From Cryobacterium sp. PH31-L1 (GTDB lineage Bacteria; Actinomycetota; Actinomycetes; Actinomycetales; Microbacteriaceae), in assembly GCF_030063145.1 (NCBI RefSeq), contig NZ_JASISM010000001.1, positions 310,001 through 374,000 of the forward strand: a stretch of 64,000 bases of DNA. The letters run 5' to 3'. A program made the translations under genes and the position numbers. Of the stretch, positions 1 to 8,195 are shown piece by piece (the stretch's first letter is position 1; every line of letters begins with the position of its first letter). Under the pieces are notes generated by a model that was not told the DNA's origin, ran no database searches, and worked only from the letters and a program-made list of their open reading frames with translations.

Positions 1-1956
1 GGCACCCGCGACTGGCGCAAGCTCAGCGGCGTCGGTCGCACGGCTCCCGGCCTCGCCGTCATCGCGCTCATTGCTGTCGCCTCGATGGCCGGTTTGCCGC
101 CGTTGTTCGGTTTCGTCGCCAAGGAGGCCGTGTTCACCTCCCTGCTGGATGCGGGTGTCGGCGGATCGGGTTGGGGCTACGCGGCGCTCATCGGCACGGC
201 CGTCGGGTCGGTGCTGACGGTGGCGTACAGCATCCGTTTCTTCTGGGGCGCGTTCGGAACGCGCAGGAAACAGCCGAAAACAGTGCTGCACGCGAGCCCG
301 TGGGACACACTGCTCGCGCCCGGCGTACTCACCGTCGCGACCATCGGTCTCGGCCTGTTCGCCTCCGTGCTCGACCCGCTGCTCGCACCGTATGCCGACA
401 CAGTTCCGGGCGCCGGCAGCCTCACCGAACCGCCGTACCACCTCGCGTTATGGCACGGTCTCGAACCTGCCCTCTTCCTGAGCGTGGTCGTGCTACTGCT
501 CGGGGCGCTGCTGTTCCGCGCGCGCCGCGGGGTGTCGCGGCTGCAGTCGAAGGTGCCCGACTACATCGACGCCGGGCGTGGTTACGGCAAGGCCATTCGC
601 GCCGTCGACCGTATCGCCGCGCGGGTCACCCACTTCGCCCAGCGGGGCGGCCTGCCGCAGTACCTCGGCACCATCCTGACCGTCTTCGTGCTCGCCCTCG
701 GGTTTGCGGCCTTCGTCAACCGCACCTGGCCCGACACAATCGTGCTCTGGGACTATCCCGGCCAGGTACTCATCGCCCTCATCATGGGAATCTGCGCCGT
801 CATGGCAGCCCAAGTCGGGCAGAGGATGACCGCGGTCATCCTCGCCGGCGTCACCGGCTACGGCCTGGTCGCCCTGTTCGCTTTTCACGGAGCGCCCGAT
901 CTCGCCCTCACCCAGGCCCTCGTCGAGTCGATCACCCTGGTGATCTTTGTGCTCGTGCTGCGCCGACTGCCCGCGAACATCGCCCAGCACAACAAGCCGG
1001 TGCGCCGCAAGCGTCGCCTGCTGATCGGCAGCCTGGTCGGCCTGGTCATGGGCACCATCGGCTTCATCGCGCTCGGTGCGCGGGACTTCGCGAGCATCGC
1101 CGGGGCCCTGCCCCAGTTGTCGGTCGACGACGGGCACGGCGACAACATCGTCAACGTGATGCTCGTGGACATTCGGGCCTGGGACACGATGGGTGAGGTG
1201 TCGGTGCTCATCGTCGTGGCCACCGGCGTTGCGAGCCTGCTGTTCGTGTCGGGGCGCAACTCGGTCGTGCCCAGGTTGAAGGAATCCCGCAGCCTGCGCT
1301 CGGTGGCGAACCGTCGTCGCGTCGTCGCCGACCCTGAGCTGTCCAGCGAGGGCCACGCCGTCACCCGGCAGGCTTTTCTCCTCGCCGGGCGTAAGAACGA
1401 CCCAAGCAGCCGGTCGATTCTCATTGAAGTGCTCGTGCGGTTGCTCTTCCACCCCGCGATGATCGTGTCGATCTACCTGCTGTTCGCCGGTCACAACCTG
1501 CCCGGCGGAGGGTTCGCCGGCGGGCTGTTGGCCGGCCTGGCCTTGGTGGCCCGGTATCTGGCCGGCGGACGCTACGAGCTCAGCGAAGCGGCCCCGATCG
1601 ATCCGGGCAAAATCCTGGGTCTGGGCGTGATTCTCGCCGTGGGCATGGCCGTGGTCTCTCTGTTCTTCGACGGGATCCCGCTCGAGTCGGCCTACTTCAC
1701 CGCGTCCGTGCCCGTGCTCGGTGACCTCTCGTTCGGCACCTCGACCATCTTCGATATCGGCGTCTATCTCGTTGTCATCGGCCTGACCTATGACATTCTG
1801 CGCAGCCTCGGAAGCGAAATCGACCGGCAGAGCGAAAATGACGAGATCGGGCCGCGGCCGGAGTCGGTGACCGACGCCGAGCCATCCACCGACACTGCAG
1901 CCAGCGTGAGCATCACCCCCGAGATCGAGCCCGCGAACGGAGGATCACCCCAATGA
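1..1956 (+). CDS. mrpA: Na+/H+ antiporter subunit A, MrpA-MrpB fusion (5' end outside window)
   Basis: The reading frame is open from base 1, so the start lies upstream of the window; 651 residues are visible. The first part (SMAGLPPLFGFVAKE) is the end of the proton-pumping NuoL/MrpA core, followed by a long multi-spanning tail with the MbhD-type segment (APDLALTQALVES) and then an MrpB domain (HPAMIVSIYLLFAGHNLPGGGFAGG). MrpA and MrpB are therefore fused, as is usual in actinobacteria. The last ~50 residues are a polar cytoplasmic tail rich in E, S and T. The membrane complex exchanges Na+ for H+ in pH and salt homeostasis. The stop overlaps mrpC by four bases (ATGA). Identification is secure. 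Confidence 0.95.
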   Translation, partial: GTRDWRKLSGVGRTAPGLAVIALIAVASMAGLPPLFGFVAKEAVFTSLLDAGVGGSGWGYAALIGTAVGSVLTVAYSIRFFWGAFGTRRKQPKTVLHASPWDTLLAPGVLTVATIGLGLFASVLDPLLAPYADTVPGAGSLTEPPYHLALWHGLEPALFLSVVVLLLGALLFRARRGVSRLQSKVPDYIDAGRGYGKAIRAVDRIAARVTHFAQRGGLPQYLGTILTVFVLALGFAAFVNRTWPDTIVLWDYPGQVLIALIMGICAVMAAQVGQRMTAVILAGVTGYGLVALFAFHGAPDLALTQALVESITLVIFVLVLRRLPANIAQHNKPVRRKRRLLIGSLVGLVMGTIGFIALGARDFASIAGALPQLSVDDGHGDNIVNVMLVDIRAWDTMGEVSVLIVVATGVASLLFVSGRNSVVPRLKESRSLRSVANRRRVVADPELSSEGHAVTRQAFLLAGRKNDPSSRSILIEVLVRLLFHPAMIVSIYLLFAGHNLPGGGFAGGLLAGLALVARYLAGGRYELSEAAPIDPGKILGLGVILAVGMAVVSLFFDGIPLESAYFTASVPVLGDLSFGTSTIFDIGVYLVVIGLTYDILRSLGSEIDRQSENDEIGPRPESVTDAEPSTDTAASVSITPEIEPANGGSPQ

Positions 1957-2498
1957 GCGCCTCCCTCACCCTCGTCATTGTGATGGCCGTGATGTATGCG
2001 GCCGGCGTCTATGTGATGCTCGAACGCAGCCTCACCCGGGTACTGATTGGCTTTCTGCTCGTCGGCAACGCGACCAACCTGCTCATTTTCATTATGAGTG
2101 GCCGCCCCGGTAGCTCGCCGATCGTCAACGGCGCAAGCGTTACCGACATGGTCGATCCGATTCCGCAGGTACTCATGCTCACCGCGATCGTGATCAACTT
2201 CGGCATCACCGCGCTGCTGCTCGCGCTCATCTACCGGTCCTGGTGGCTGGCCCAGCTTGGCGATGAGGGCGATACGCTCACCGATGAGCATGCCACCGAG
2301 AGTGCCGACGAAGCCGACGGTGCGTTCCGCTCCTCCTCGGATGACGACGACGCGATCGCCGAATCCCTCGACGAGTTCGAGCGCGGTGACGGCGCCACGA
2401 GCGATGAAGACACCGTCTCCAGCACAGCGGATGCGGCCGGCCGCGCCGGCGCATCCGCTCGCGCTGCGTCGAAAAAGCCCCAGGGGGACGCGCGATGA
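1953..2498 (+). CDS. mrpC: Na+/H+ antiporter subunit C with acidic C-terminal extension
   Basis: MrpC/NuoK-like subunit with three membrane helices in about the first 100 residues (e.g. GVYVMLERSLTRVLIGF, then NATNLLIF, and DPIPQVLMLTAIVINFG, which is typical of the family). It should carry part of the ion path in the Mrp complex. The family is usually about 110-125 residues; this protein has 181 because of a roughly 75-residue soluble tail that is very rich in D and E up to about residue 150 and then A/S/R rich. The start ATG overlaps the mrpA stop and the gene end overlaps mrpD, so translation is coupled through the operon. Confidence 0.95.
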   Translation: MSASLTLVIVMAVMYAAGVYVMLERSLTRVLIGFLLVGNATNLLIFIMSGRPGSSPIVNGASVTDMVDPIPQVLMLTAIVINFGITALLLALIYRSWWLAQLGDEGDTLTDEHATESADEADGAFRSSSDDDDAIAESLDEFERGDGATSDEDTVSSTADAAGRAGASARAASKKPQGDAR

Positions 2499-4102
2499 CC
2501 GCCCTCGTTCCCCTCATCGTCTGCCTGCCGCTGCTCGGGGCTGCCGTCGCCCTGATGCTCGGCCAGCGCCGACGCCTGCAGGTTCTGGTGAGCGTGCTGA
2601 GCCTCGCCGCCGCCACGGTGATGAGTGCCGTGCTGCTCGTGCTGGTCGACCGGTTTGGAACCGTCGTGGTGCAGGTCGGCGGCTGGGAAGCGCCGTGGGG
2701 AATCGTGCTCGTCATCGACCGACTCTCGGCGATCATGTTGCTCATTTCGGCGCTCATGTTGCTCGGCGTGCTGCTGTTTGCGGTGGGGCAGGGCATCGTC
2801 GACGGCGATACCGAGGCTCCGGTCTCGATCTTTCACCCCACCTATCTCGTGTTGGCCGCCGGGCTGTTCAACGCCTTCGTCGCTGGTGACCTGTTCACCA
2901 TGTATGTCGGCTTCGAGATGCTGCTGTCGGCGAGCTACGTGCTGCTCACCCTCGGCGGCACGGGCGCGCGCATTCGCGTGGGCATCACCTACATCGTGGT
3001 GAGCCTGGTCTCGTCGCTGCTGTTTCTCAGCGCGATCGCCCTCATTTACGGGGCCACCGGCACGGTCACGCTCGCTTTGATCGCCGAGCGGATGCCCGAC
3101 CTCCCCGCCGACATCCAGCTGATTCTCGGACTGCTGCTGCTGATTGCCTTTGGGGTGAAAGCCGCCGTGTTCCCGATGTCGTTCTGGCTGCCGGACTCCT
3201 ACCCGACCGCGCCCGCGCCGGTCACCGCGGTGTTCGCCGGGCTGCTGACCAAGGTGGGTGTCTACGCGATCCTGCGCACCCAGACCCTGTTCTTTCCCGA
3301 CAACCAGTTCTCGATGCCGCTCATGATCGTGGCAGGGCTGACCCTGCTGGTGGGCATTCTGGGCGCGCTCGCCCAGGCGGATATCAAGAGGCTGCTCTCG
3401 TTCACCCTGGTCAGCCACATCGGCTACATGCTGTTCGGCGTCGCCATCGGCACCCCACTCGCCATTGCCGCGACCATCTTCTACGTTGTGCACCACATCA
3501 CGGTGCAGACCACCCTGTTTCTCGCGGCGGGCCTGATCGACCGGGTCGGCGGCACCACCTCGCTGTCGCGGCTCGGCGGACTGCTCAAGTCATCACCGCT
3601 CGTGGCTATTCTGTTCTTTCTGGGGGCGCTCAACCTCGGCGGGATCCCGCCGTTCTCCGGCTTTCTCGGCAAGATCGCCCTGTTTCAGGCCGGCACGATC
3701 GTGGGCGACCCGATCATCTACGTGCTGATCAGTGTGGGCGCACTGACCTCGCTTCTCACCCTCTACGCCCTGGCCCGAGCCTGGAACATGGCGTTCTGGC
3801 GGCCGAAGAAACAGGTGAAGGACTACACCTCGTCGATGTCGGCGTCGCTCGTGGAAGACCCGCAGGACGAGGGCATCGTGCTGAAGAAGACGGTCTCCCC
3901 GCTCATGGTCGGTACGACCACCTCCATGCTCGTGCTGACCCTCGGCCTCACGGTGTTCGCCGGTCCGATCTTCGACCTCGCCACCCGGGCCGCTGCCAAT
4001 ATCAGCTCGCCGTCGACCTACATCGATTCCGTGTTCCCGAACGGCACGGGTTCGATCGCCGACAGCAATGTGGGCACCAACTTCGAGGGGGACTCCAAGT
4101 GA
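2495..4102 (+). CDS. mrpD: Na+/H+ antiporter subunit D
   Basis: 535-residue polytopic protein of the MrpD/NuoM-NuoN family (proton-conducting membrane transporter). Diagnostic stretches are GDLFTMYVGFEMLLSASYVL, with the conserved helix-5 glutamate; GVKAAVFPMSFWLPDSYP, with the lysine and the WLP motif; and AQADIKRLLSFTLVSHIGYM, with the second lysine helix. The length is normal for MrpD. It is the second antiporter-like subunit of the complex, next to MrpA. ATG overlaps the mrpC stop (ATGA), and the TGA overlaps the GTG start of mrpE. Confidence 0.96.
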   Translation: MTALVPLIVCLPLLGAAVALMLGQRRRLQVLVSVLSLAAATVMSAVLLVLVDRFGTVVVQVGGWEAPWGIVLVIDRLSAIMLLISALMLLGVLLFAVGQGIVDGDTEAPVSIFHPTYLVLAAGLFNAFVAGDLFTMYVGFEMLLSASYVLLTLGGTGARIRVGITYIVVSLVSSLLFLSAIALIYGATGTVTLALIAERMPDLPADIQLILGLLLLIAFGVKAAVFPMSFWLPDSYPTAPAPVTAVFAGLLTKVGVYAILRTQTLFFPDNQFSMPLMIVAGLTLLVGILGALAQADIKRLLSFTLVSHIGYMLFGVAIGTPLAIAATIFYVVHHITVQTTLFLAAGLIDRVGGTTSLSRLGGLLKSSPLVAILFFLGALNLGGIPPFSGFLGKIALFQAGTIVGDPIIYVLISVGALTSLLTLYALARAWNMAFWRPKKQVKDYTSSMSASLVEDPQDEGIVLKKTVSPLMVGTTTSMLVLTLGLTVFAGPIFDLATRAAANISSPSTYIDSVFPNGTGSIADSNVGTNFEGDSK

Positions 4103-4692
4103 CCACTCCGCGCGAACGCCTCGAAGCCGTCGGCAATCAGATTCCGCCGCTGATCGCCCTGGTCCTACTGTGGATGCTGCTCTGGGGCGAATTCTCCTGG
4201 CTCAACCTGCTGGTCGGGCTCGTCGTGGGAATCATCGTGACCGTGGCGTTCTATCTGGTGCCGGTGCAGCTGAGCGGGCGCGTGCATCCGCTGCACACCG
4301 TGGTGTTCTTCGTGCGGCTCATCGTGGATATCGTGCGGGCGTCGGTCGACGTGTCCTGGCTCGCGGTGAAGCCCCGGCTGGTCACGTCTAACGCAATCCT
4401 GGAGATACGGCTGCGCACGCGCAGCGACCTGATTCTCACCTGGACCGCGGTGGCCACCTCGATCGTGCCCGGGTCGATCGTGGTCGACATCGACCGGGAA
4501 TCGTCTATTTTGTACCTGCACGTGCTGAACATGCAGAGCGCCCGCGATATCGAGCAGTTTCGGCGGCGCGTTCTCGACACCGAACGGCGCATCGTGCGCG
4601 GGTTCGGTTCGCACGAAGACGTCGAGCGGATGCGCGGGGTACTGCCCGCAAACCGGCTCAGTGCTCGTCGATCCGGAAAGGAATTGTCATGA
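4099..4692 (+). CDS. mrpE: Na+/H+ antiporter subunit E
   Basis: 197-residue MrpE family protein: two N-terminal membrane helices (LIALVLLWMLLWGEFSWLNL and VGLVVGIIVTVAFYLV) and a soluble domain with the usual TRSDLILTWTAVATSIVPGS segment. It starts at GTG, overlapping the mrpD stop as GTGA. MrpE has no counterpart in complex I and is needed for assembly of the Mrp complex in studied species. The C-terminal ~40 residues (cytosolic, basic) extend past the core family domain. Its stop overlaps mrpF. Confidence 0.94.
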   Translation: MTTPRERLEAVGNQIPPLIALVLLWMLLWGEFSWLNLLVGLVVGIIVTVAFYLVPVQLSGRVHPLHTVVFFVRLIVDIVRASVDVSWLAVKPRLVTSNAILEIRLRTRSDLILTWTAVATSIVPGSIVVDIDRESSILYLHVLNMQSARDIEQFRRRVLDTERRIVRGFGSHEDVERMRGVLPANRLSARRSGKELS

Positions 4693-4958
4693 TGTTGCAG
4701 ATTGTGGCTGTGGTGGCGTCGGTCATGTTCGCGGTCGGGGCGCTCCTGTCGGTGTACCGCATCGTCATTGGACCGAGCGTGCTCGACCGGGTCATCGCCT
4801 CCGACGTGCTCGTGGCGACCATCATCTGCGCCCTCGGCACCGAGATGGCCCTGAACCGGCACACCGACACCCTGCCCGTACTGCTCGTGCTGGCGCTGTT
4901 CGCGGTGCTCGGTTCGCTCAGCGTCGCCCGCTTTCTGCCCGGTCGGGACAGCGCATGA
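4689..4958 (+). CDS. mrpF: Na+/H+ antiporter subunit F
   Basis: 89-residue three-helix protein. The segment RIVIGPSVLDRVIASDVL matches the characteristic GP-x-x-x-DR-V-x-A-x-D signature of MrpF/MnhF. It is a small membrane subunit of the Mrp antiporter. The ATG overlaps the mrpE stop (ATGATG) and its own stop overlaps mrpG. Size and position in the operon are exactly as expected. Confidence 0.94.
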   Translation: MMLQIVAVVASVMFAVGALLSVYRIVIGPSVLDRVIASDVLVATIICALGTEMALNRHTDTLPVLLVLALFAVLGSLSVARFLPGRDSA

Positions 4959-5299
4959 GCGCCATTCTGCACGATGTGCTCACGGCCGTTCTCGTGCTGG
5001 CCGGCGCGACCATGTGCCTGGCCGCCGGAATCGGACTCATCCGTTTTCCCGACGTGCTGTCTCGGCTGCACGCTGCGACCAAGCCGCAAATTTTCGGTTT
5101 CATGGCGGTGACAGCGGATGTCGCGATCAATAACTTCTCGGTCGGTACCGTCACGCTCGTGGTCGCCATCGTGGTCTTCCAAGCCCTGACCGCGCCGATG
5201 GCCGCGCACCTGGTGGGCCGCGCCGCATACGAGACCGAGCATTTGCGGCCCGACCTGCTCATCGTCGACGAGCTGAATGGCCGTCGCGCCGACCGCTGA
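4955..5299 (+). CDS. mrpG: Na+/H+ antiporter subunit G
   Basis: 114-residue MrpG/PhaG subunit: three helices with the signature GLIRFPDVLSRLHAATKPQ (family pattern G-x-x-R-x-P-D-x-x-x-R-x-H-x-x-T/A-K). The start chosen is the ATG that overlaps the mrpF stop; the open frame continues upstream, but that part lies inside mrpF. It ends the operon. The TGA falls inside a 15-bp tandem repeat, so the 3' end appears to have been duplicated at some time. Confidence 0.94.
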   Translation: MSAILHDVLTAVLVLAGATMCLAAGIGLIRFPDVLSRLHAATKPQIFGFMAVTADVAINNFSVGTVTLVVAIVVFQALTAPMAAHLVGRAAYETEHLRPDLLIVDELNGRRADR

Positions 5300-5334
5300 T
5301 GCGCCGCTCGCTGATGCGCCGCTCGCTGATGCGC
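5294..5334 (+). repeat. 15-bp tandem repeat over the mrpG stop codon
   Basis: The unit CGCTGATGCGCCGCT occurs twice perfectly and a third time for about ten bases, starting three bases before the mrpG stop codon. It looks like a slippage or duplication product; no function is evident. Confidence 0.8.
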
Positions 5335-5385
5335 GGGCGGCGCGCGTGCGCGTGTGTCCGCCGGGTCGAGCTTCGGGGGTCTATG

Positions 5386-5458
5386 GCGGACAGGGCCCGG
5401 GCCCCGTCCGTATGCCCAGTTTATAAACTGGGCCCAGTGCTATAACGTGGGCCCACGT
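5386..5458 (-). repeat. R1 intergenic repeat, copy a (GGGCCC-rich, modular hairpins)
   Basis: First of five copies of a GGGCCC-rich element. It holds CAGGGCCCGGGCCCCGTCCG, then the perfect hairpin CCCAGTTTATAAACTGGG, then a spacer and GTGGGCCCACG. Read on the minus strand it aligns base for base along most of its length with copy e at 40692-40790. It lies in the convergent gap between mrpG and the HNH gene. The rest of the gap (5459-5639) shows nothing recognisable. Confidence 0.85.
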
Positions 5459-5639
5459 CGATGCCGCGCGAGTCTGTCGGGGCACCGGAATCTCGAGCGT
5501 GTTGCGAGCAGCTGTCTGCGTGCCGTGCTGAGAGTGTCAAAAAAAGGACCGTCATCGTTCAGCGCGACCAGGCCTGCGGGGGCGGGCGGGCGACGTTCTA
5601 CTTCGGCGATTAGAGCAGCCGGGCCTCCGGGCAGAGGGC

Positions 5640-7265
5640 CTACTGCAGGAGGGGCTCCTGCATGAGGGGGTTCTTGCTGGGAAGGGTGATGAGGGTGTGC
5701 TCGGGGTCGATCTCGACCGGGGGTTGCAGCCAGTACAGACCGCGCAGGAGGAGGACCTTCCAGTGCCTGTTGTGCAGCAGCAGGTGATGGTGGGTGCAGA
5801 GCAGGATGGCTTGGTCGATGTTGGACTGTCCGAGGTCAGCCCAGTTTTCGATGTGGTGCGCTTCTGACCAGGACGGTGGTCGGTCGCAGTCGGACCAGCG
5901 GCATCCGCCGTCGCGGGCGGCGAGGGCTCGGCGTTGGTCGCGGTTGAACAGGCGTTCGTCGCGTCCGACATTCAGGGGTTGTCCGTCCTGGCTGAACAGG
6001 ATGCCGAGGTAGCCGGTGTCGCACAGATGTCGGTCGATCGTCTCTTGCGAGACCGGGGCCGGGTTCCCCTCGAAGTAGCCGACGGGCCCGATACTGCGGG
6101 TGGACTGAACAGCCTGCGTGGTCGTCGTTACCGGCGTGTTCTTCGGAGCCTTCGTGGCGCCTGTGGTCTCAGCCGGCGTCGTGGGCGCGGCATCCGCGGT
6201 ACCGACCGGACCGGTCGGAGCGGTTGTGCTCGGGGCGGGGACGGTGGTGGGGCGGCTCGGTTCGGTGACGATGATCTGCACGACGGGGCGGCGTCCGCCG
6301 AACAGGGTGTTGGGGTCGGCGTCGGTGCCGAGCTTGAGCAACTGGGTGAAACTGTCGGCGGCTATCTGGTCGACGGTGCGCAAATCGTCTTTCACGCTCT
6401 GCGCCCACGCCGCCCGCTCCGGGTCGACGAACCGCACCCCGCCGCGCCGCGGACTGGTCAGGGCATCGTAGGTCGCGATCCACAGCTCGCCCTGCTCCGG
6501 CGGCAGCAACGCATGCAGCGTCACCATGCCATCGGCGCGCCGCCAGACCGACCAGATGGTGTCGTCGCGGGCCTGCTTCTCCCGCGCCAGGATGCCCGCC
6601 GCGTCGAGTTCGTCGCGCAGGCGCCTGGCGCGTTTGTAGGCCTGATCGGTGTTCAGTCGAGGCGCCTCCACCAGCAGCACCCGCAGGGCGGCGGCGAGCT
6701 TCTCCGCGGTGATCGCCTGATCCAACGTTCCGAGGCCGCGCAGCAGGGCGTCACCGACACCGGGTGAGACGGTGCCGTCGGCGACGGCATGCATGATCGG
6801 CGCCTGCCACGGCACCACCACCGGCGGCGCCGGCTCTACTGGCGGGACAGCTTCAGCCTCGGCCGCCTCCGCGGCGTCGGCGGCGGCCTGCGCGAGCCGC
6901 GCGGCCTCGCGGGCCTCGGCCGCGCGTCGCTCGGCCGTTTCGGTTTCGCTCATGAGCACCCCGACGGCGACCAGCCGGCCCGCCTCGATACGGCTCAGGC
7001 CGGTGGCCTGCTGCACCATCAACGCGGGAGTACCAAACCCGTGCCGAGCCGCCAGACCGGACTGCCCCAAATGCGGCCGGGACCGCTCTGCGATCGTGCC
7101 CGCCAGCAACGCGGCCGCCGTGTTTGCCAGCCGCAACAACGCCGCAATCGGCACCCGCGCAGCGAGCACCTCCACATCGGACAGACCGGCGAACTCGGCA
7201 CTGGACCCACCGAGCGCAGCGACAGCATTCGCCGCCCGGGCCAGCTCCATCGCCAAGTTGTTCAT
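5640..7265 (-). CDS. DUF222 and HNH endonuclease domain protein (13E12 repeat family)
   Basis: 541 residues. The N-terminal half is helical and matches the DUF222 region found in actinobacterial 13E12-repeat proteins. A proline/threonine/alanine-rich linker at about residues 330-390 follows. The C-terminal domain carries a full HNH motif: CRWSDCDRPPSWSEAHH, then N..LLCTHHHLLLH near residues 470-510, with two cysteines that can bind zinc. DNA cleavage is implied by the family; the natural target is unknown. Genes of this type are present in several copies in many actinobacteria and behave like mobile or selfish genes. The ATG is followed by MNNLAMELARA. No inverted repeats or transposase flank it. 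Confidence 0.88.
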   Translation of the reverse strand: MNNLAMELARAANAVAALGGSSAEFAGLSDVEVLAARVPIAALLRLANTAAALLAGTIAERSRPHLGQSGLAARHGFGTPALMVQQATGLSRIEAGRLVAVGVLMSETETAERRAAEAREAARLAQAAADAAEAAEAEAVPPVEPAPPVVVPWQAPIMHAVADGTVSPGVGDALLRGLGTLDQAITAEKLAAALRVLLVEAPRLNTDQAYKRARRLRDELDAAGILAREKQARDDTIWSVWRRADGMVTLHALLPPEQGELWIATYDALTSPRRGGVRFVDPERAAWAQSVKDDLRTVDQIAADSFTQLLKLGTDADPNTLFGGRRPVVQIIVTEPSRPTTVPAPSTTAPTGPVGTADAAPTTPAETTGATKAPKNTPVTTTTQAVQSTRSIGPVGYFEGNPAPVSQETIDRHLCDTGYLGILFSQDGQPLNVGRDERLFNRDQRRALAARDGGCRWSDCDRPPSWSEAHHIENWADLGQSNIDQAILLCTHHHLLLHNRHWKVLLLRGLYWLQPPVEIDPEHTLITLPSKNPLMQEPLLQ

Positions 7266-7592
7266 GACTCAACTCAACACCCGACCACCGACACGAGAAA
7301 ATGTCACTCTTATAAGCACTGTACCGGCGTAATCGCCAAAGAATACCTAAATGGATGTTCTCGACAAGCCGATGAGTCGCTGGCGATCCCACCTCAATCG
7401 GCGCTGACGGGAACGGCCGTGGCGGCCCACCGCACGGCGGAATTGCCCCGTTCAGTGGGGCCTGAGCGGTCGAAATACTATTTCGGCAGATCTGCAATCG
7501 CACTCCGGCTGCCCCTATAGCCTGATTGGAACCTCGGCATCAGCCTGTGGAAAGTCTCGGCAGGATTGTTGCAATCCGTCTACTCTGACCCC
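7266..7592. other. divergent intergenic region, HNH gene / lipoprotein gene
   Basis: About 330 bases without a convincing gene. Besides the HNH promoter it contains an operator-like palindrome at 7471-7485 (CGAAATA-C-TATTTCG, perfect 7-bp arms) and, just before it, CCCC-GTTCAGT-GGGG. Local AT content is higher than in the neighbours. The palindrome could bind a repressor; no regulator is adjacent. Confidence 0.5.
7309..7339 (-). promoter_or_regulatory. possible promoter of the HNH gene
   Basis: On the minus strand TTGGCG (7334-7339) is followed after 18-19 bases by TTATAAG (about 7309-7315), a reasonable sigma-70-type pair about 45 bases upstream of the HNH start. Inferred by eye only. Confidence 0.4.
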
Positions 7593-8195
7593 ATGCGAAA
7601 CCCGTCGCGTCATCATCACCTGCACAACGTGGTCCTCACTGCTGTCGTCTTACTCCTCGCCGCCGGCACGCTGAGCGGATGCTCGGCAGCCACCGTGCCA
7701 GTGCCCAGCGGCACGGCCGAGCCCGTCGCTGGAGCAACAACGGTACCGACCGCGACGCCCCCGGTCTTCGCCTCGAACGACGAGGCCTTGGCGGCCGCGA
7801 CCGCCTTCTATGTGTCGTATCAGGGGATGGCCAACACGATCTCGCGCGAAGGCGGAGCTGATCCACATCGTATAGCGGCCTTCGTTACAGAAACCATGCT
7901 GCCGGGCGAAATCGCGACCTTTGATCGATTGGCAGAACGTCGTGTGCACCTCGTCGGCGATATCAGTTTCGACTCCATGTCTGTTCAGTCAGCAGATCTC
8001 AACTTGGGGTCTGTCAACCTGTACATGTGTCTAGACGTCTCCAAGGGCGAAGTCGTTGGAGCCGACGGCCTGTCGGTTGCACCACCAGACAGACCGTTGC
8101 GGTATCCACTCGTCGTCGCCCTCGTCCAGAACGACGCGAATACTCAACTCCTCCTCGAGAAATCGGAAGTATGGTCCGGGTCAGATTTCTGCTAA
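7593..8195 (+). CDS. putative lipoprotein of unknown function
   Basis: 200 residues. The N-terminus has a basic start (MRNPSRHHHLHN), a hydrophobic stretch and the lipobox LSGC at residues ~26-29, so it should be lipidated and held on the outer face of the membrane. A threonine/proline-rich spacer follows, then a globular domain. The ATG at 7593 is preferred over the one at 7566 because TACTCT lies at 7581-7586, exactly six bases upstream (leaderless arrangement), and because it sits right before the signal peptide. The gene overlaps the next one by 25 bases, implying co-translation. No family recognised. Confidence 0.75.
   Translation: MRNPSRHHHLHNVVLTAVVLLLAAGTLSGCSAATVPVPSGTAEPVAGATTVPTATPPVFASNDEALAAATAFYVSYQGMANTISREGGADPHRIAAFVTETMLPGEIATFDRLAERRVHLVGDISFDSMSVQSADLNLGSVNLYMCLDVSKGEVVGADGLSVAPPDRPLRYPLVVALVQNDANTQLLLEKSEVWSGSDFC

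Noticed and set aside
2231..3496. Long antisense open frames, e.g. 2231-3496, 39213-40790, 43848-45074 and 47492-48736
   Set aside because: They lie opposite well-identified genes, have compositions of shadow frames (rich in G, E, H, D, R) and no motifs. High GC makes such frames common.
5640..7265. DUF222/HNH gene as part of an insertion sequence or intein
   Set aside because: No terminal inverted repeats, transposase or interrupted host gene at either side; it is a free-standing gene.
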